This document shows positions 22,514 to 35,406 of a stretch of DNA of 64,000 nt, one piece after another. A program made the position numbers and the translations under genes. Location: the NCBI GenBank assembly GCA_022113835.1, contig JAILWY010000012.1, positions 12,586,001 through 12,650,000 of the forward strand, written 5' to 3'. The stretch is from Atopsyche davidsoni. Lineage: Eukaryota; Arthropoda; Insecta; Trichoptera; Hydrobiosidae. The notes under the pieces are model-generated. The model did no database searches. It saw nothing but the letters and a program-made list of their open reading frames with translations, and was not told the origin of the DNA. How positions within the stretch are numbered: position 1 is the stretch's first letter; every line of letters begins with the position of its first letter.

Positions 22514-25500
22514 AAACTTATGGTCTCACCTGAAAAAAGAAGATTGTACTCAATGGGATACAAAAATTTGTGTAACATTAAAAAAGTACATGTTATTTAT
22601 ACGACAACGTCACTTATATAATAATCAAATTTTAAATTGAATGTTTCGCAAAGTCGAGACGATATTTTACATTATTTTCAGAAAGAAATGATGGGATATC
22701 CCAAGGCACCTCGATTAAATGACTATAAATTGATAATCCATTGAAAAATCGCATATACTCGTATTACAGCTCCCCATTGCCGACGGGTTTATTGATGTCT
22801 TTATGGGGAAATATATTTTCAGTGACTTAGCGAGTGGTTCATATAAATAAAAGATGATAAATTATTTGAAAAATATTTTCGGGAATTCAATTAAAACCAA
22901 AATAGTGTAGTGGTATTTACACAATTAGATAAATCATGGTTTTTGCACTGCGAAGATTTGAAATTTTTCATTCATTTTCATAATATTTTATATGAATGCA
23001 TAAATTAGATTTATAAAGTTAATTATTATCTCCTGCTGGGAAATAATTTGCATATAACTGTTTATGATATAAAAAAGGCTTGAAAATAATTTCAAGGTTA
23101 TACTGCTCGTTATGGCGTGATTCTATTCAAAGTTTTAATTACAGCTGTTCACATTTTGTACACAGCTTTATATAAATTGATATTTAAAATTTATTTTTAA
23201 TAACATTAAATATCAATCGTTTTTAATTAATTGATTATATTGAAAACCACGCTAATGAAAACGTGACATACTGACTAATTGGTAATAAAAATCTTCCGAA
23301 TGGCAACTACTAAATCTGGTGAATGTTTATATTTATACCTCTAAGGTAAAATAAGTTATACTGGATGATCCTTATATACTCATTTACATTTACTATAAAG
23401 CAATAATTCTTTCGTGTAAATAAATATGCAACTGTTAATAGTTGTTTTTGGCCATTTCTTAATCCATATTTTCAATTCTTTTTTGGCTCATTCGATGGTT
23501 ATCTTCTATTTTACTTTTTTTCCCTTAAAAAACTATAAGCTAACTTTACAATTTTAATAATATCTGTACATGTTTGTTATCGTAAATGAATCACTCTGTT
23601 TACATAAGTAAATCCATTTTCATTTATCAAAGTCACATCATGCTAGATTTTCAATATTAATAAATTTATATTGCAAGATAATGATATACATTTTAACCTA
23701 TTTGATTATTCATTCACCGGTTGTTAACACAGAGCTAATCTAATGATACGACTACAGCGACTAATTATCATTGTGTAACCAAAAAGCAATCGATGTAATA
23801 CAAATGAAAATAATAACACTTGTCCAAACATCAAAAAGTCATTTTTAATATCCTTTGAGCATAGCGTTTTTACGACATTGCCAGTTTTAATGACCAAATT
23901 GCAATTCATAAAAAGGAGTAGTCAAGCAGTTGTGTCTGCTTTTCGCGAGTCCTGACATGCGAAAAAGGATATATTGCTTACAATATTATAAATTTCAGGC
24001 TTGCCGAACAAACCAATAAGCTTTATTTGCAAGATGGAGAAACCGCAGGACGCTGCAGTTTATCCATGCAAGCTCTTCTTGTAACTGCACATAATCACTA
24101 ACTTAAGTCTTTGGATAACCAGTTGGTTTCTTCAGAAAGCTCTAACACTTCATCTGACCACCCTATTTAACCCTTTCAACGTGCCTTGTCTGTTTACCAT
24201 ACCACCCTTCTTCTAGTCTTCAGTCTATTTGTGCTGCCAAATTTAGGATTTCTTTTGAAAATATGGACCCACACTCGAAAAATCTGCGTAGTGGCCTGTT
24301 GCTGTGCAATTTTGAGTTGATGAACATAAACTCTTGATAGAGTCATTAGATTTGCTGTTCACTATGGATGATAACCACTATACGTAGCTACAGCTCGACT
24401 TCGTGTTTATATGCCAAACTATAAGAACATAATTTTTTTATCATTCGTTAGAGAAGGTAGCTTTTATAATTTCAGTGAGAAAGGTATTAAAATAGACAAG
24501 CAACATATTATTAGATTTTTATAAAGTCACGTTTAATTAAAACTGTTTTACAAACATTTCATAACAAGTCAACAGCGGCTTGCGTGCATAGTAAATATTT
24601 TATTGATGTGTTTAACATTTGTAATTATAACATTTTTATTAAAATAAAAAGAGCAAAATTTGCTTAATTATAGACAGTCATGACAATTAAAAAAAATCGT
24701 AAGTATTCTATACCCAGATAAAAGCTACGTGGAAGCACGCCATTAATAAATAATTGTAAACAACATTTTTTTTCGGACTTTTCGTTTGTTTTTGTGAAGT
24801 GTAAAACATACAACAATTTTACAAACATGATAACTTCTAAGCGTCTAAGAAAAATACAACATATAGCCAATTATACTTTGAAATTATTTGAATACTAATT
24901 TTATCGCTTTTTTAGTGGTTGTTGTGTTATTTAAAATATATTTTAATGACATTACCAAAATTATTTATAGAACGAATAACATAATTATAATTAGAAAGAT
25001 AAGTATGTCTATCTAAAATTCTTCAGATATTTTCACGAAGATAATGTGTCATAACAGAGAGATATAAGTTATATTACTTTAAAAAAAAATTGGCTGGATA
25101 GTTGTATTGTCAACCGCCGTTGTCATATTTGTTTTTCTTATTTTTTTGAAGTATCTTTGTATTTGTCGGAGATGTCAGAAGACGCTATTACATATTATAT
25201 TTACTGCACACATGTAACGCACATTTTTTAGCTTCTCCATGTTGATGTGGCTTGTATATTATTTAGTTGTTGGTTGTTTGCCAAGAGACACATTGACCAA
25301 TAAAGATACGGACTGCGTTCAATATACTTACGCACTTAGAAATATATAATGATATCTAAATAAAAAGCATACTTAAGCGTTTAGTGATGATCAATCAAAG
25401 ATTTTTTGGCACGGTAGAAATGTATATTTTTTACCTATGGCAGTGTGATAAAATGCATAAGCCACAGCAAAAAAAACTATACATGCTTGTAGATAAATTA

Positions 25501-25540
25501 ATTGATTTTGTGAAATTTATGCTTTCGTTTTAGAAGATCA
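22514..25540. other. Gene-poor AT-rich interval
   Basis: No gene or repeat that I can support. Open frames here (for example 23,724-23,909 and 24,664-24,870 on the minus strand) are short and featureless. Confidence 0.5.
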
Positions 25541-25554
25541 AAATCACGGAAACA

Positions 25555-25690
25555 CATAAATTCAGAAACCACCGTGGTTCAATCAATGAATCGTGGCCGC
25601 GATAACCGTGGATCGTGGGTTTAAATCCCACCGCTGTTGTTCAATTTTTTTCTAGATAAATCGATTACCTTACTATTGCATCAATATTAC
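25555..25690 (+). repeat. SINE-like repeat with tRNA-type B box, copy 1
   Basis: The segment GGCCGCGATAACCGTGGATC followed by GTGGGTTTAAATCCCACC resembles the B-box half of a tRNA-derived SINE. A related copy lies at 59,197-59,335 in the same orientation, and similarity continues into the 3' part (GATTACCTTA, TATTGCAT). It is not foldable as a true tRNA. Confidence 0.55.
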
Positions 25691-25699
25691 ACAAAAATC

Positions 25700-28600
25700 T
25701 TTTTTTTAATAGTACACTTCGTAAATGTCTCTAGGATGTTCTAAGCTTTTTAGAAAACCCAAATATTTTTTTTTGTCGGATAGAAAGTGTAGAACATTTT
25801 TTTTTACGATTACTAAGCTACAGCAAAAAATGCTGTAGTACGATCTTGGGGGAAAAAAATGTACGGTTTTCGGGGTCATTTAACTTAAATTTCTATCGGA
25901 TTAAAGCCTACTTTAAAAACTATGTAGTTTTTTCGATAACCTAGTTAGAAACCGAGTCACGGCGTGAAAAAATGGTAATTAAGCGTTGTCAATGGAACAT
26001 TTTTTTTATAAAAGTCACTGCGCTGCAATAAATGTTACTTGTGTTGAGAAAAAGTGACAGGTATGCCAGCGTCATGCCGTCATCTCATGCCGAGTCGGAA
26101 TAACAGTAATATTAAATATAATAACATTAACATATAAGTATGCAGGCTAATCAGAACTCGATCTTATTCTTCGGCTTGTGAAATCAATTATAAAAAGAGA
26201 CAATATTCAAAGCTCAGCGTACAAATGATCTAATTATTTTTCTCTATGCGTCACGCTAAGTCGTTACCGGTGTGATGTTCCAGCGGTCATTAGGCCAGCG
26301 ATCGTCTTCCGGTTCTCAGGCGGCGATGGGAGAAGGCTTGTTTTTCATGGCTCGTTTGATTGTTTGGTATCGGATACCTTCACCAGATTTGAGTGAAGCC
26401 CGTTCCTGTGTTGTTGGGAAATCCGTTATATTCGCATTCGAGGCTTACTAGCCGTGACACTCTACAATCGCCTACCCAGACTCGATGAACTGTCAACTTT
26501 CACTATGCAATGTCGTAGCACCGGCCTGCTAATCAATGCCTCTGGTGAAATCTCATTTTTAATCTAAGTGAATAATACACCAATAAATTTTATTCAATTT
26601 GATTAAAATTCAAAATTGTCTCCAGGTGATAAAAAAAAGTATTTTCAACGGGCAGTTGTACATATTGACAAAAAAATAAACACAAGCCCAATTCTTATAA
26701 TTAATGTAGTCGAGTATGTTCACAAGTACGTATTGATCTCTGGGTCAGTATCGGCGAAGCTAGTTTCCATATAATCTAGAAAAAACACACGGCACTCGCG
26801 TAACATAAACATTATAATACGCGTCCTATTTACGATATCATGCAAGGAACTGCGTATAAGGTCTACATCGTAATATTTTTTACATTAGTTCGGATTCATT
26901 AGGTCATCGAAATGATGATTCGTAGAGAACGCTTGCTTGTGATTAGCTACTTTCTTGCAGCTGCGAGGATTGTGTACACATCAAATAGCTATCGACCGAA
27001 CATGCAATCTTCAAAACACATTCACACTTCAAAGACATTAATATTAAAAATAGCATGAAAAACCTGGAGTTCCGATCCAGAATGGTAGACTCTTTTTTGG
27101 TTGGCGAACCGTTATCAAGTATGCAAAGTGGTCAGAGTTTCAAGGACACCTAAAGATAAATGGATCTGTCAAATTCAGATTTTTTCGGTCTAGCGTGACC
27201 ATTTATAAATGAAGCGATTATTCATCCCACAGAATGTTATAATAACTGATAATAATAGTAACACTAATGGTGCGTAGCCTCAAATATTAATCAATTCAAG
27301 TCTTATCAACGCAAAATACGTAATCAACAAGTGTTACAACAGTTATCTTTATATTAATATTAATATCCATTTCACGATAGGAAAAAAAACGTGTAGGTGT
27401 AAAGTTATATATTTATTTCGGTAAATAATCCAACAACTGGCAGGACATGCCGAACAACCGCATATTTTCTGAAATGTTTTTGTATAAAATTACTAGTCGC
27501 CATGTGCGTGTCGTATTATCTCTAGAAATTTGATACGGTTTTTCCGTCAGCCAAGGCTGATGGTGCTTCTGGACTATATTTTCTTATCAACGGGAAAACT
27601 TCTATACCTCGTATAGGCGAAATCTACACCTAGTTATAAAGAGTACCCATACGTTTATTTTAAGCTCACACGTAGTTATTTTACACAAGTTCAAAAAATC
27701 AGAATAGTGAGGGGCACAATCGATTTTTATTAATACATTTAATTTTATCAACACTAATTTCCGACAATTTATTTTTGCAAAAGATTTCTATATAAAAAAT
27801 TCAACTACTCAAATCTGATACAGATAAAATATTCAAATTCGATAATTTGTTTTATGCTGGCGGAAATCGTCTTGAACGAATAAATAATGAATAATCAAAT
27901 ATTTATTTACTTGTAGCAAATAGCATTAAGTGACTTATTATTATTCGAACATAATTTGTTCGTTCGTCTGTTAATTAATTAATTCATCAATCCTGATGAA
28001 TAAATTACTTCACATAATCGATTAGTCGATCGTGTATATTCGATTATACTCTATTCATTGATAGGTGTCGTTTAACTTAAAACACTTTTGTACCTTGACC
28101 CAAATGTCCGAATGCACTCAACGGTACACATCTTTACAGCTACGCAGCCACAAAATAGACCGTGTCAAAGCAATGCGGAAGCGAAAAATAAATTTCTCAA
28201 ATAACCAAATCATTATAAATAAACCGCAACTTTATCTTATCTCTCGTATAAATTGTATCCTGTTTTGAGTTTTTGGGCTTCAATAGGCAGTAATAAACAT
28301 TGGTTAAAATTTTGTTAGAATTTTTTTAGTAGTACTCGTTGAATGTTTTCTTAACTTTATTTTGTTTTATTACTTATCAACAAGAACGTCACATCGCCCC
28401 GGAAAACCGTCATAAACCACACATGTATTATTTTATTCTTATGCTATTTTGAGCATCACGAGAATCAGTAAATACTCCGCGTTACTTATAGGCCAAAATC
28501 TTGTATTTCTCTTCGTAGATTTTTTATCTTTAAATCGCAACGCAAACTGATAAGAGGGCCATCCTTTTGTCGCGACTCAAACGCGTGTAAATATTTTTCA

Positions 28601-31600
28601 AAAAAAATTACAAGTTCGTGTTTGTATTTTCTTTCGCTTGAATAAATAACAGGTGGTATAAATAGATTTATTGAGTTTTAATACATAGGTGAAACAAACA
28701 AAGTCCACGCGGCGTGCGTAGTAAGTGTTTTATCACAAGAATTTTCTTTTGTTATCATTATAGGTCATTGGCCTCGATGTGCAAACTGTGCGGATATGAC
28801 GAGTAACATATTGAGAACATTAGCGATAATAAAATTATGCATCGATGTTTTTTAATCATTTGTATTTTTCAAAGCAGCGGTTTTTGTTATTTTAGAAATA
28901 ATCATCGCTCATTTGCAGGGAAAAATACTACATCATAGAAAGTGAAAAACACACAAAATCTAATTTTAAAGAAAGGAAAATAAGTGTGTTTCAAATATTT
29001 CAACACGTGATTTAAAAAACAAATAAAAAACTACATTTCACATAGCAGAATCGTCATATACAAATTGCAGTGAAAAGTTTATTCTAAAAAATATTTCTGT
29101 AACACTTTGCTGTTGTTTTATCGTTATTTATCTCTGTTTACTTTTTAAAGAATAAGCAATGTTGAGTAATTTGTTTATTTGCCATTTTGATATAAAGATC
29201 TTGCTTTCAGAGTGTCTTATTTATTTATTAGTTTTTATTGGACGTTTGTTTTTAAGATTATTATTCGGTTTATAAAACTAAAATCCACAATATTAACTTT
29301 TAGCATAAAATAATATAATAATGACTCATGAATTCATTTTACAAGCAAATCTACAAAAACTATTATCCAGTGTCTTGAAATAAAACACAAGAAATCTGAC
29401 TTTTGCGTTATTTTACCAAGGTCATGAAAATAACTCCAAAAATGTATATTCATGACTAAATATTCTTGTGAAAGATTTCCTCGAAGGAGACCTTTTTGGA
29501 CAGACAGAAATTAGACTGCGATAATCAATAGGAACATGACTCAAAAGGCCAACGGCAGCAGATAAGTAGCCGAAAATGTATCCACCAACTCAACAGTGTG
29601 CATGCTATACGGCGACACTGAAAATGCCAGGAGATGCTGTTTTTCTCATGTGCTGAATTCTGAAATAAATTATTGTCTCTGATTTGACCATTTCACAAAC
29701 AATATAATTATATCGATAGCAGAAAAGTGAATCGACGTAATCGAAGATCAGCACAGAAAGTGGCGTGACCGCATTATTTTATATCCTGGAGGTGTGAGGT
29801 CCGGACAGGTGAACGCAGGAGAACAATCAGGTAAGACCGCATTAGTAAGTCAAGTTCAATTGATTCAATGGATTCTTCATGCCTTATAAAATTATGTTAT
29901 ATCTTATATTGGCGTTCATCATATTAATAATTAAATCATAAAATCTCGGCCTTATAACGCGCATTTACTATAATTGTATGTATATTAAAATAAATGAATA
30001 ATAAATAAGTGCGATAAACAATATTAAATTACATTATAAAATTATTTAAAAATACTTACTGTGAGGTCTGATTGAATGAACCGTTTACATTCCAGTGCAG
30101 AGATCAAACCACTTTCAGGTCGCGATCTAACTGTTAAGTAGTGGCGTTATTATTCGCTTACAATCTGCCAAATTCGTACACATTTGACATCTACGAGCTG
30201 ACAAATAAATAGGCTGTCAGATTTAATGTATTTAAAGTTCGTATGCGAATAATAACTATTTTGATCTAATATTAGGATTCCGCAAAAAACGGTTTGTGAG
30301 TTCAACCGTCTAAAAATACGAGACTGAGCATTCAAGTGCTTGAAAACTAACAGTATTGTTGCAACAGGAGAAGCATCAAAAACTCTATGGACTCAAGTGA
30401 ATTTTTAAATCATAGTGTTATGATTAAAATGGAAGATTAATAAACATAAAATTATGAAGAGACTTTGACTTGAACAACATTATTTACGTAATATGATGAA
30501 ACAATAGGTTTTCCGTAAATACCAAATCGTATGAGTTTTGTTTTTAAGAAATAGATTTCAGCACATAAATTTTATTTGGAATTTAGTCTCCATCCAATAA
30601 AATCACCTATTTACCGTTTTGTCTCCGATTATTCTGAAAAATAAGATATTTACAAACTAAAAGTAAATACAACGCGAGACTCTCCTATATTCTGTGGTAG
30701 CATCAATTTATTTGCAGATATTCAAAACATCGTGTAAAATATTCTCAAAATAGAAATATTTCTAACAAAACATGTTTTTTTTATTATGAAATCGTTTTAG
30801 ATCAAGACGCATGCCTGTGAGTCTCCCACGCCGCTTTCTCACACGAAGATAACACATCCTTATATTTAATCAATAAAAATACTAATATTTTTCAGACATC
30901 ATGGAATCACACCCTTCCAGCGAAATGATTTTCTGTTTGAAATAAAATGTTTTTACTGATAGTTATTAGTAAAATATTGTATATTTAAAAAAACCCTCAC
31001 TGTCGTTTCCATAAAATAAATCAGTTATCATAACATACTTTTGCACAGTGTTTTGAAGAATTTTTTTGTAGATATTAATTATGTAAATTATTAAATAATT
31101 TTTGACTAGATCTAAGGACTCATACCAACAATCATCATTAATGGCCATACATACCGAGATACGTCTTGACCTCCACCAAAAACCGGTGGCCCCCTATGCT
31201 ATCGGAAGATTTTTCTTTCAGCTAATTGCACCTGGGGTATTAAAATTCTTTTCAGCGCCTCAGTTTTAGTATGCCAGATAATCAGGTTTCAATTTCAGGA
31301 TATTGTTTGGCAAATTTCTATTTTCTATTTACTATTTTTGATTGATCTCATGAAAATATCAGGTATGATATTTTTTTGTATACTCGCGTGTGTAAGAACT
31401 TATCACCATTCGAAGTTGCAAAAATATCTGATTATCGAAACACAGTTGACTGGAGTAATTGCTGAAAGGGCATTTATTTCAAGCCCAGCTTATCCCTTCT
31501 CATGATACGGCGCTGTTAGTGGTTATAACTATACCTGAGAAATATTTTTATTACTTCAATTGATTCGATTTTAACACTCGCTCAAATCAATCATCCCCAA

Positions 31601-31900
31601 TTTTAAACCAATGGAATCCATAAATATTATCATTAATATTAAACACCGTTTCATGTACGGAGGATTCGGTTAAGAATGTATTCGGATCATGTTGTATTAT
31701 TGACCTATTTGCTATTGGAGAATCAATCATAATATTTTTTTAGATGTATACAACAAACATGAGATTTTAATCACATGCGCGTGACGGAATCACCAGTCAT
31801 AACTGATTACTAATCATAATAATATCAGCGTATCCAATGAATAACTTTGTATCTAAAATCATTTTAAGTTTGGTCATGTTGATAAAAACAAACGAACGGT

Positions 31901-31949
<49 letters not shown>

Positions 31950-32765
31950 CTAAATAAACTACGCAAAATAGGGTGATATCTGATATATATATTGTATCGT
32001 AACGTGTGTAGGCAGCTTTAATATATTCGTATTATTTATATAGATGTTTGCTATGAAAAAGTACTTAAGAATAAATAGTAATTAGTATTCTCTAATATCA
32101 ATTTTTTTTTGGTGTTTCGTCGATGTTTAACGACCAGTTTCCTGTTACCCGTTTCCTTTTTTTTCTACTTACAGCCATACCATTAGTCGACATGTTTAAA
32201 AACGTCATCATCGCAAAAAGTTGTTGAGATAATATCAACTTAACGAACGAATAAAATGCAACTATTTCCATTTCGCGTGAGTGTTGCACAAACAGATAAA
32301 AATACAAATACATTTTTTCCATCAGATCTGAATCTAGCCAGTTTATTCCAGCTCTAGGCATTCACCCAGAACCGTCAAACGATACATGCATCATCTTTTT
32401 AATACAATGCATGAAATTTACTATCTAATTTTGCTTCATCATCTTTTCAATTATCGTAGTGGTTAATTCTTAAAAAATTCTTATGGTATCTAAATTGTTT
32501 GCGTGACAAAAATAAATTAGTAAACTATACAACTAAATATCGATTTGAGGAGATTATTCTTCGCATGCATGGTGCATGTTGCGCAATGCTCTTCATGCAA
32601 CAATAACGAGATATCGCGCTCAGCTCGGCCGGCGTCTGAGGCGTGGCGTGTCGTCGAGCCTGAAATAACTGAGCTATAGTTGAGTTAATTTTCCCACTGC
32701 AATCAAAGCGTGCGGCTCTCGTTGGCTTGACCGCGTCGTGAAAATGCAACTGGTGTATTTCAGTG
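25700..32765. other. Gene-poor AT-rich interval
   Basis: No gene supported. A less AT-rich patch at 26,240-26,540 has no open frame of note. An (AT)22 run lies at 31,902-31,946. Confidence 0.5.
31902..31946. repeat. (AT)22 microsatellite
   Basis: A pure AT dinucleotide run of about 45 bases. Confidence 0.95.
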
Positions 32766-32772
32766 TTTATAA

Positions 32773-32808
32773 TATAAGAAGTGTGTCGCGCGGGCGCGGG
32801 CTCAGTAG
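32773..32808 (+). promoter_or_regulatory. TATA/initiator core promoter in a CpG-rich island
   Basis: TATAAG begins at 32773 and an arthropod-type TCAGT initiator has its A at 32804, placing the box at -31, the canonical spacing. It sits in a 600-base GC- and CpG-rich island (about 32,600-33,200), unique in this AT-rich window. It should start a transcript running to the right. Confidence 0.6.
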
Positions 32809-33160
32809 CGAGCCGAGAGCGGCGAAGGCAGCGCGTCCGAGCCCCGATGTCTCCGCCGTGACGTCGAATCATATTATTAGATGAGAATCCGCGCGGTCAA
32901 TGTCGCTCTACCTTGTTATGAAATTTAAAATTACAGTGTGCGTGTGTGCGCGGCTGCGGGTGAGCCGGTGACTCGGGACTGATGACTGTTGTGAATGCGC
33001 CGCGAGCGCGACAAGTGATGCCTTCCGCGGCGAATGGCCCTCGCAACTGGAAAATTGACATATTCCTGTGACGTTTTGCTAACGAGCGATAACAATCGTC
33101 GAACAGATCCGATCGATCCCAGATTGGAGTGACAGAAAGTAAATCTCGTTTTATTTGGAG
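32804..33160 (+). other. Putative non-coding first exon of an unidentified gene
   Basis: From the inferred start at 32804 the GC-rich sequence runs to a strong donor, GAG|GTGAGT, at 33160/33161. No convincing coding frame begins inside it, so it is probably a 5' UTR exon. The next exon is unknown: a candidate acceptor lies at 35073, and the VKR 5' acceptor at 52323 is on the same strand. The gene may continue beyond the window. Confidence 0.45.
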
Positions 33161-33359
33161 GTGAGTGCCCTTCTCGGGACCGACCGACAGTCGTGATGAA
33201 ATTATGCGTGAATTTTATTCTTTAGAGCTATAAGTACTAACGTGGCATCTACTGTATAGATTGTAAGTCGAATACATCATCCGTGAGTGCGATCTGGTAT
33301 TAAACTTATTTTTGTTGATAAACAAGGCGAATGTTTGCTACGCAACGCACCGGCGCTGC

Positions 33360-33399
33360 TATATAAGAACGGCGTAAAAGTGGCCGTGTGAATCAGTCG
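33360..33399 (+). promoter_or_regulatory. Second TATA/TCAGTC core promoter candidate
   Basis: TATATAAG starts at 33360 and TCAGTC has its A at 33395, about 33-35 bases on. It lies 590 bases downstream of the first promoter and on the same strand, consistent with an alternative start. An open frame of 84 codons (33517-33771) follows but has no domain. Confidence 0.45.
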
Positions 33400-35073
33400 C
33401 TCGGAAAAATAAGTTTATTTATAAATCCGAACTTATTATCTTAAACAACAACAGGGTTATAATCGGCATTCTTCAGCTTCCTCGTCGAGCAGAGGTCCTG
33501 TCGTTATGCGGATTACGTGTCGAATGATTGTCACAATGCCGATGACGGCAGGTCCTCAGGTTGCCTCGCGAAAGAGATTATTTATAAACTAATGGCAAAA
33601 ACAACTTATCGACTACGACCCAGAAATCCAGTGTCATTCGGGTTCAAAATAACTTCCCGTGTTGCTTTCATTGTGACCAAGCCGATAACGTCCCTACTTC
33701 TAACGAGTTTGTGTTCTCGACTTTTGTGCCAAAGGTCGCAGCTCCAGCCCCGCAAGGGTCATAAAAATTAAGGGAACGACCACACAGACGGAGGTGAAAG
33801 ATGACGGAAACCAGTATGGCGTAATTTATAAAATAGATCGTCACACTATTACTGACTACCGATTTTCATTCGAGCTAAAGATTTCAATCAATCATCCACA
33901 CGCCAGAGGACCCACAGAAGCACTGGTTTATGTGTTGTTTTGGTAGCGAATTACAACATATTATAATACCCAACTAGTATAAGATCAAAGCGATACTGAA
34001 TACATAAAATTCTCTCGTGGAATATAAAGTAGTTATTTAAAAATAACTTAAGAGTTTAAAGATCCCGACGCGCCTTCATTAATTTAATTAATAAGTCTAC
34101 GGGTTTTATTATCAATGCGTAGTTCTTAAATAATTCTTCACGCGTGCTGGAAAAATCATTATGCTTCTCAAAGTATACTGAGATGTATTTTAAAATGTTA
34201 CATAAGAATCACCTACAATGACAAATATTTATTATTTTTATTTATTTAAAAAAAAATGTTTTATCTAAGTGTTTATTTTCGCGTGATGATTTTTTTTAGT
34301 ATATATGTAACCCTCTCCTAAAAAAACATATTGTTTCGTAACAAAACTACACCAATACGTGTATGGTCTTCATCAAAATTATAATTTAAAAGACAGATAA
34401 TTATTCGAAGAGGCCATCAAAATTAATATGTAAATATATTCACACGATACACTCACTTCCAATCAATACTGTAAGATTATTATCCCAGACTATATATATT
34501 TTATTTACTTGCTAAAATCAAGTAACCTTCTGCAACCCAGTCTTAGATTATCTCTTATACTAATTGCTTTATGAGTTTCTATTCAAGCTACGTCAGCAGA
34601 AACTTAATCCAAGAGGATGTCTATCAAACCAAAATAATATTGCGATTTAGTTATATCTGAAGTAACGATTGCTGTACCCTGCTTTCGTGTAGAGATCCCC
34701 ACAGCAAATAGCAAGGCAACTTGATCTAAAATAGAAAAATCCAATATTTTGGTGTTTATCAATCATATTATTATAAACTTCATAAATTTAGTCAGCTCTT
34801 ACTGAAGTTATTTTTTAATTTCAAAACAATTATTTTTCGAATATGCACCCAAAATAACTTTTGATACGTTAGAAATAATAAAATATGATAGCCCAAAGAA
34901 CGAGTTTCCGGATTATCAAAATTATAACGATAAATATATTGCAATAAAAATTAATATTATTTATAAAATATTGGCGATCTCTGCCCGCAGAGGCTACGCC
35001 CGGCCCAGCCTACTCGCCGAGTTTATTTACACTTACTAAGTAATACAGTTAATTAATATTTTTTACTTCTAGT

Positions 35074-35406
35074 CCTGGGGACGATCCACCAGTCCATTCA
35101 TTGAATCCAAGCACCGTGAAGTGTACCATTGTTACACTCCATGCGTTCTAACAAGGATGATGGAGCTGTGAAACCGGCTGTTAGAATAAGACTTTAATGC
35201 ACTGATACATCATATAAACACTTATTTAAAATATACTAAAAATATGTATGTATTTTTATATGTATATATGCATATATGTATGTATGTATATTATACAGGT
35301 AATCAATATATCTATAAATATTTTATGCGTTTATTTCATCAACTTAGTGAGTGGTTCTCTATCTTTTTTGAGTATTCAAATGTTACTTATGTTGTATATA
35401 AATAAA
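35074..35406 (+). other. Possible exon with an 18-codon frame and AATAAA
   Basis: A good acceptor (TTTTTTACTTCTAG) ends at 35073. The following sequence contains a short frame, MRSNKDDGAVKPAVRIRL, then stop, and AATAAA occurs at 35401-35406. It could be the terminal exon of a short transcript starting at 32,804, or chance. Confidence 0.15.

Noticed and set aside
25560..25640. Candidate tRNA gene
   Set aside because: A B box is present but there is no cloverleaf acceptor stem or proper A box, and a diverged copy elsewhere identifies it as a repeat.
32098..32361. 87-codon minus-strand frame with KKRKRVTG motif
   Set aside because: No domain, AT-biased composition, no splice or promoter context; likely chance.
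32525..32872. 115-codon minus-strand frame
   Set aside because: Stop codons are rare in this CpG-rich promoter island; the peptide is arginine/alanine-rich without a domain.
35074..35240. Kinesin first exon (AVRIR similarity)
   Set aside because: The frame stops immediately after VRIRL and no further motor-domain sequence follows; kept only as a weak exon candidate.
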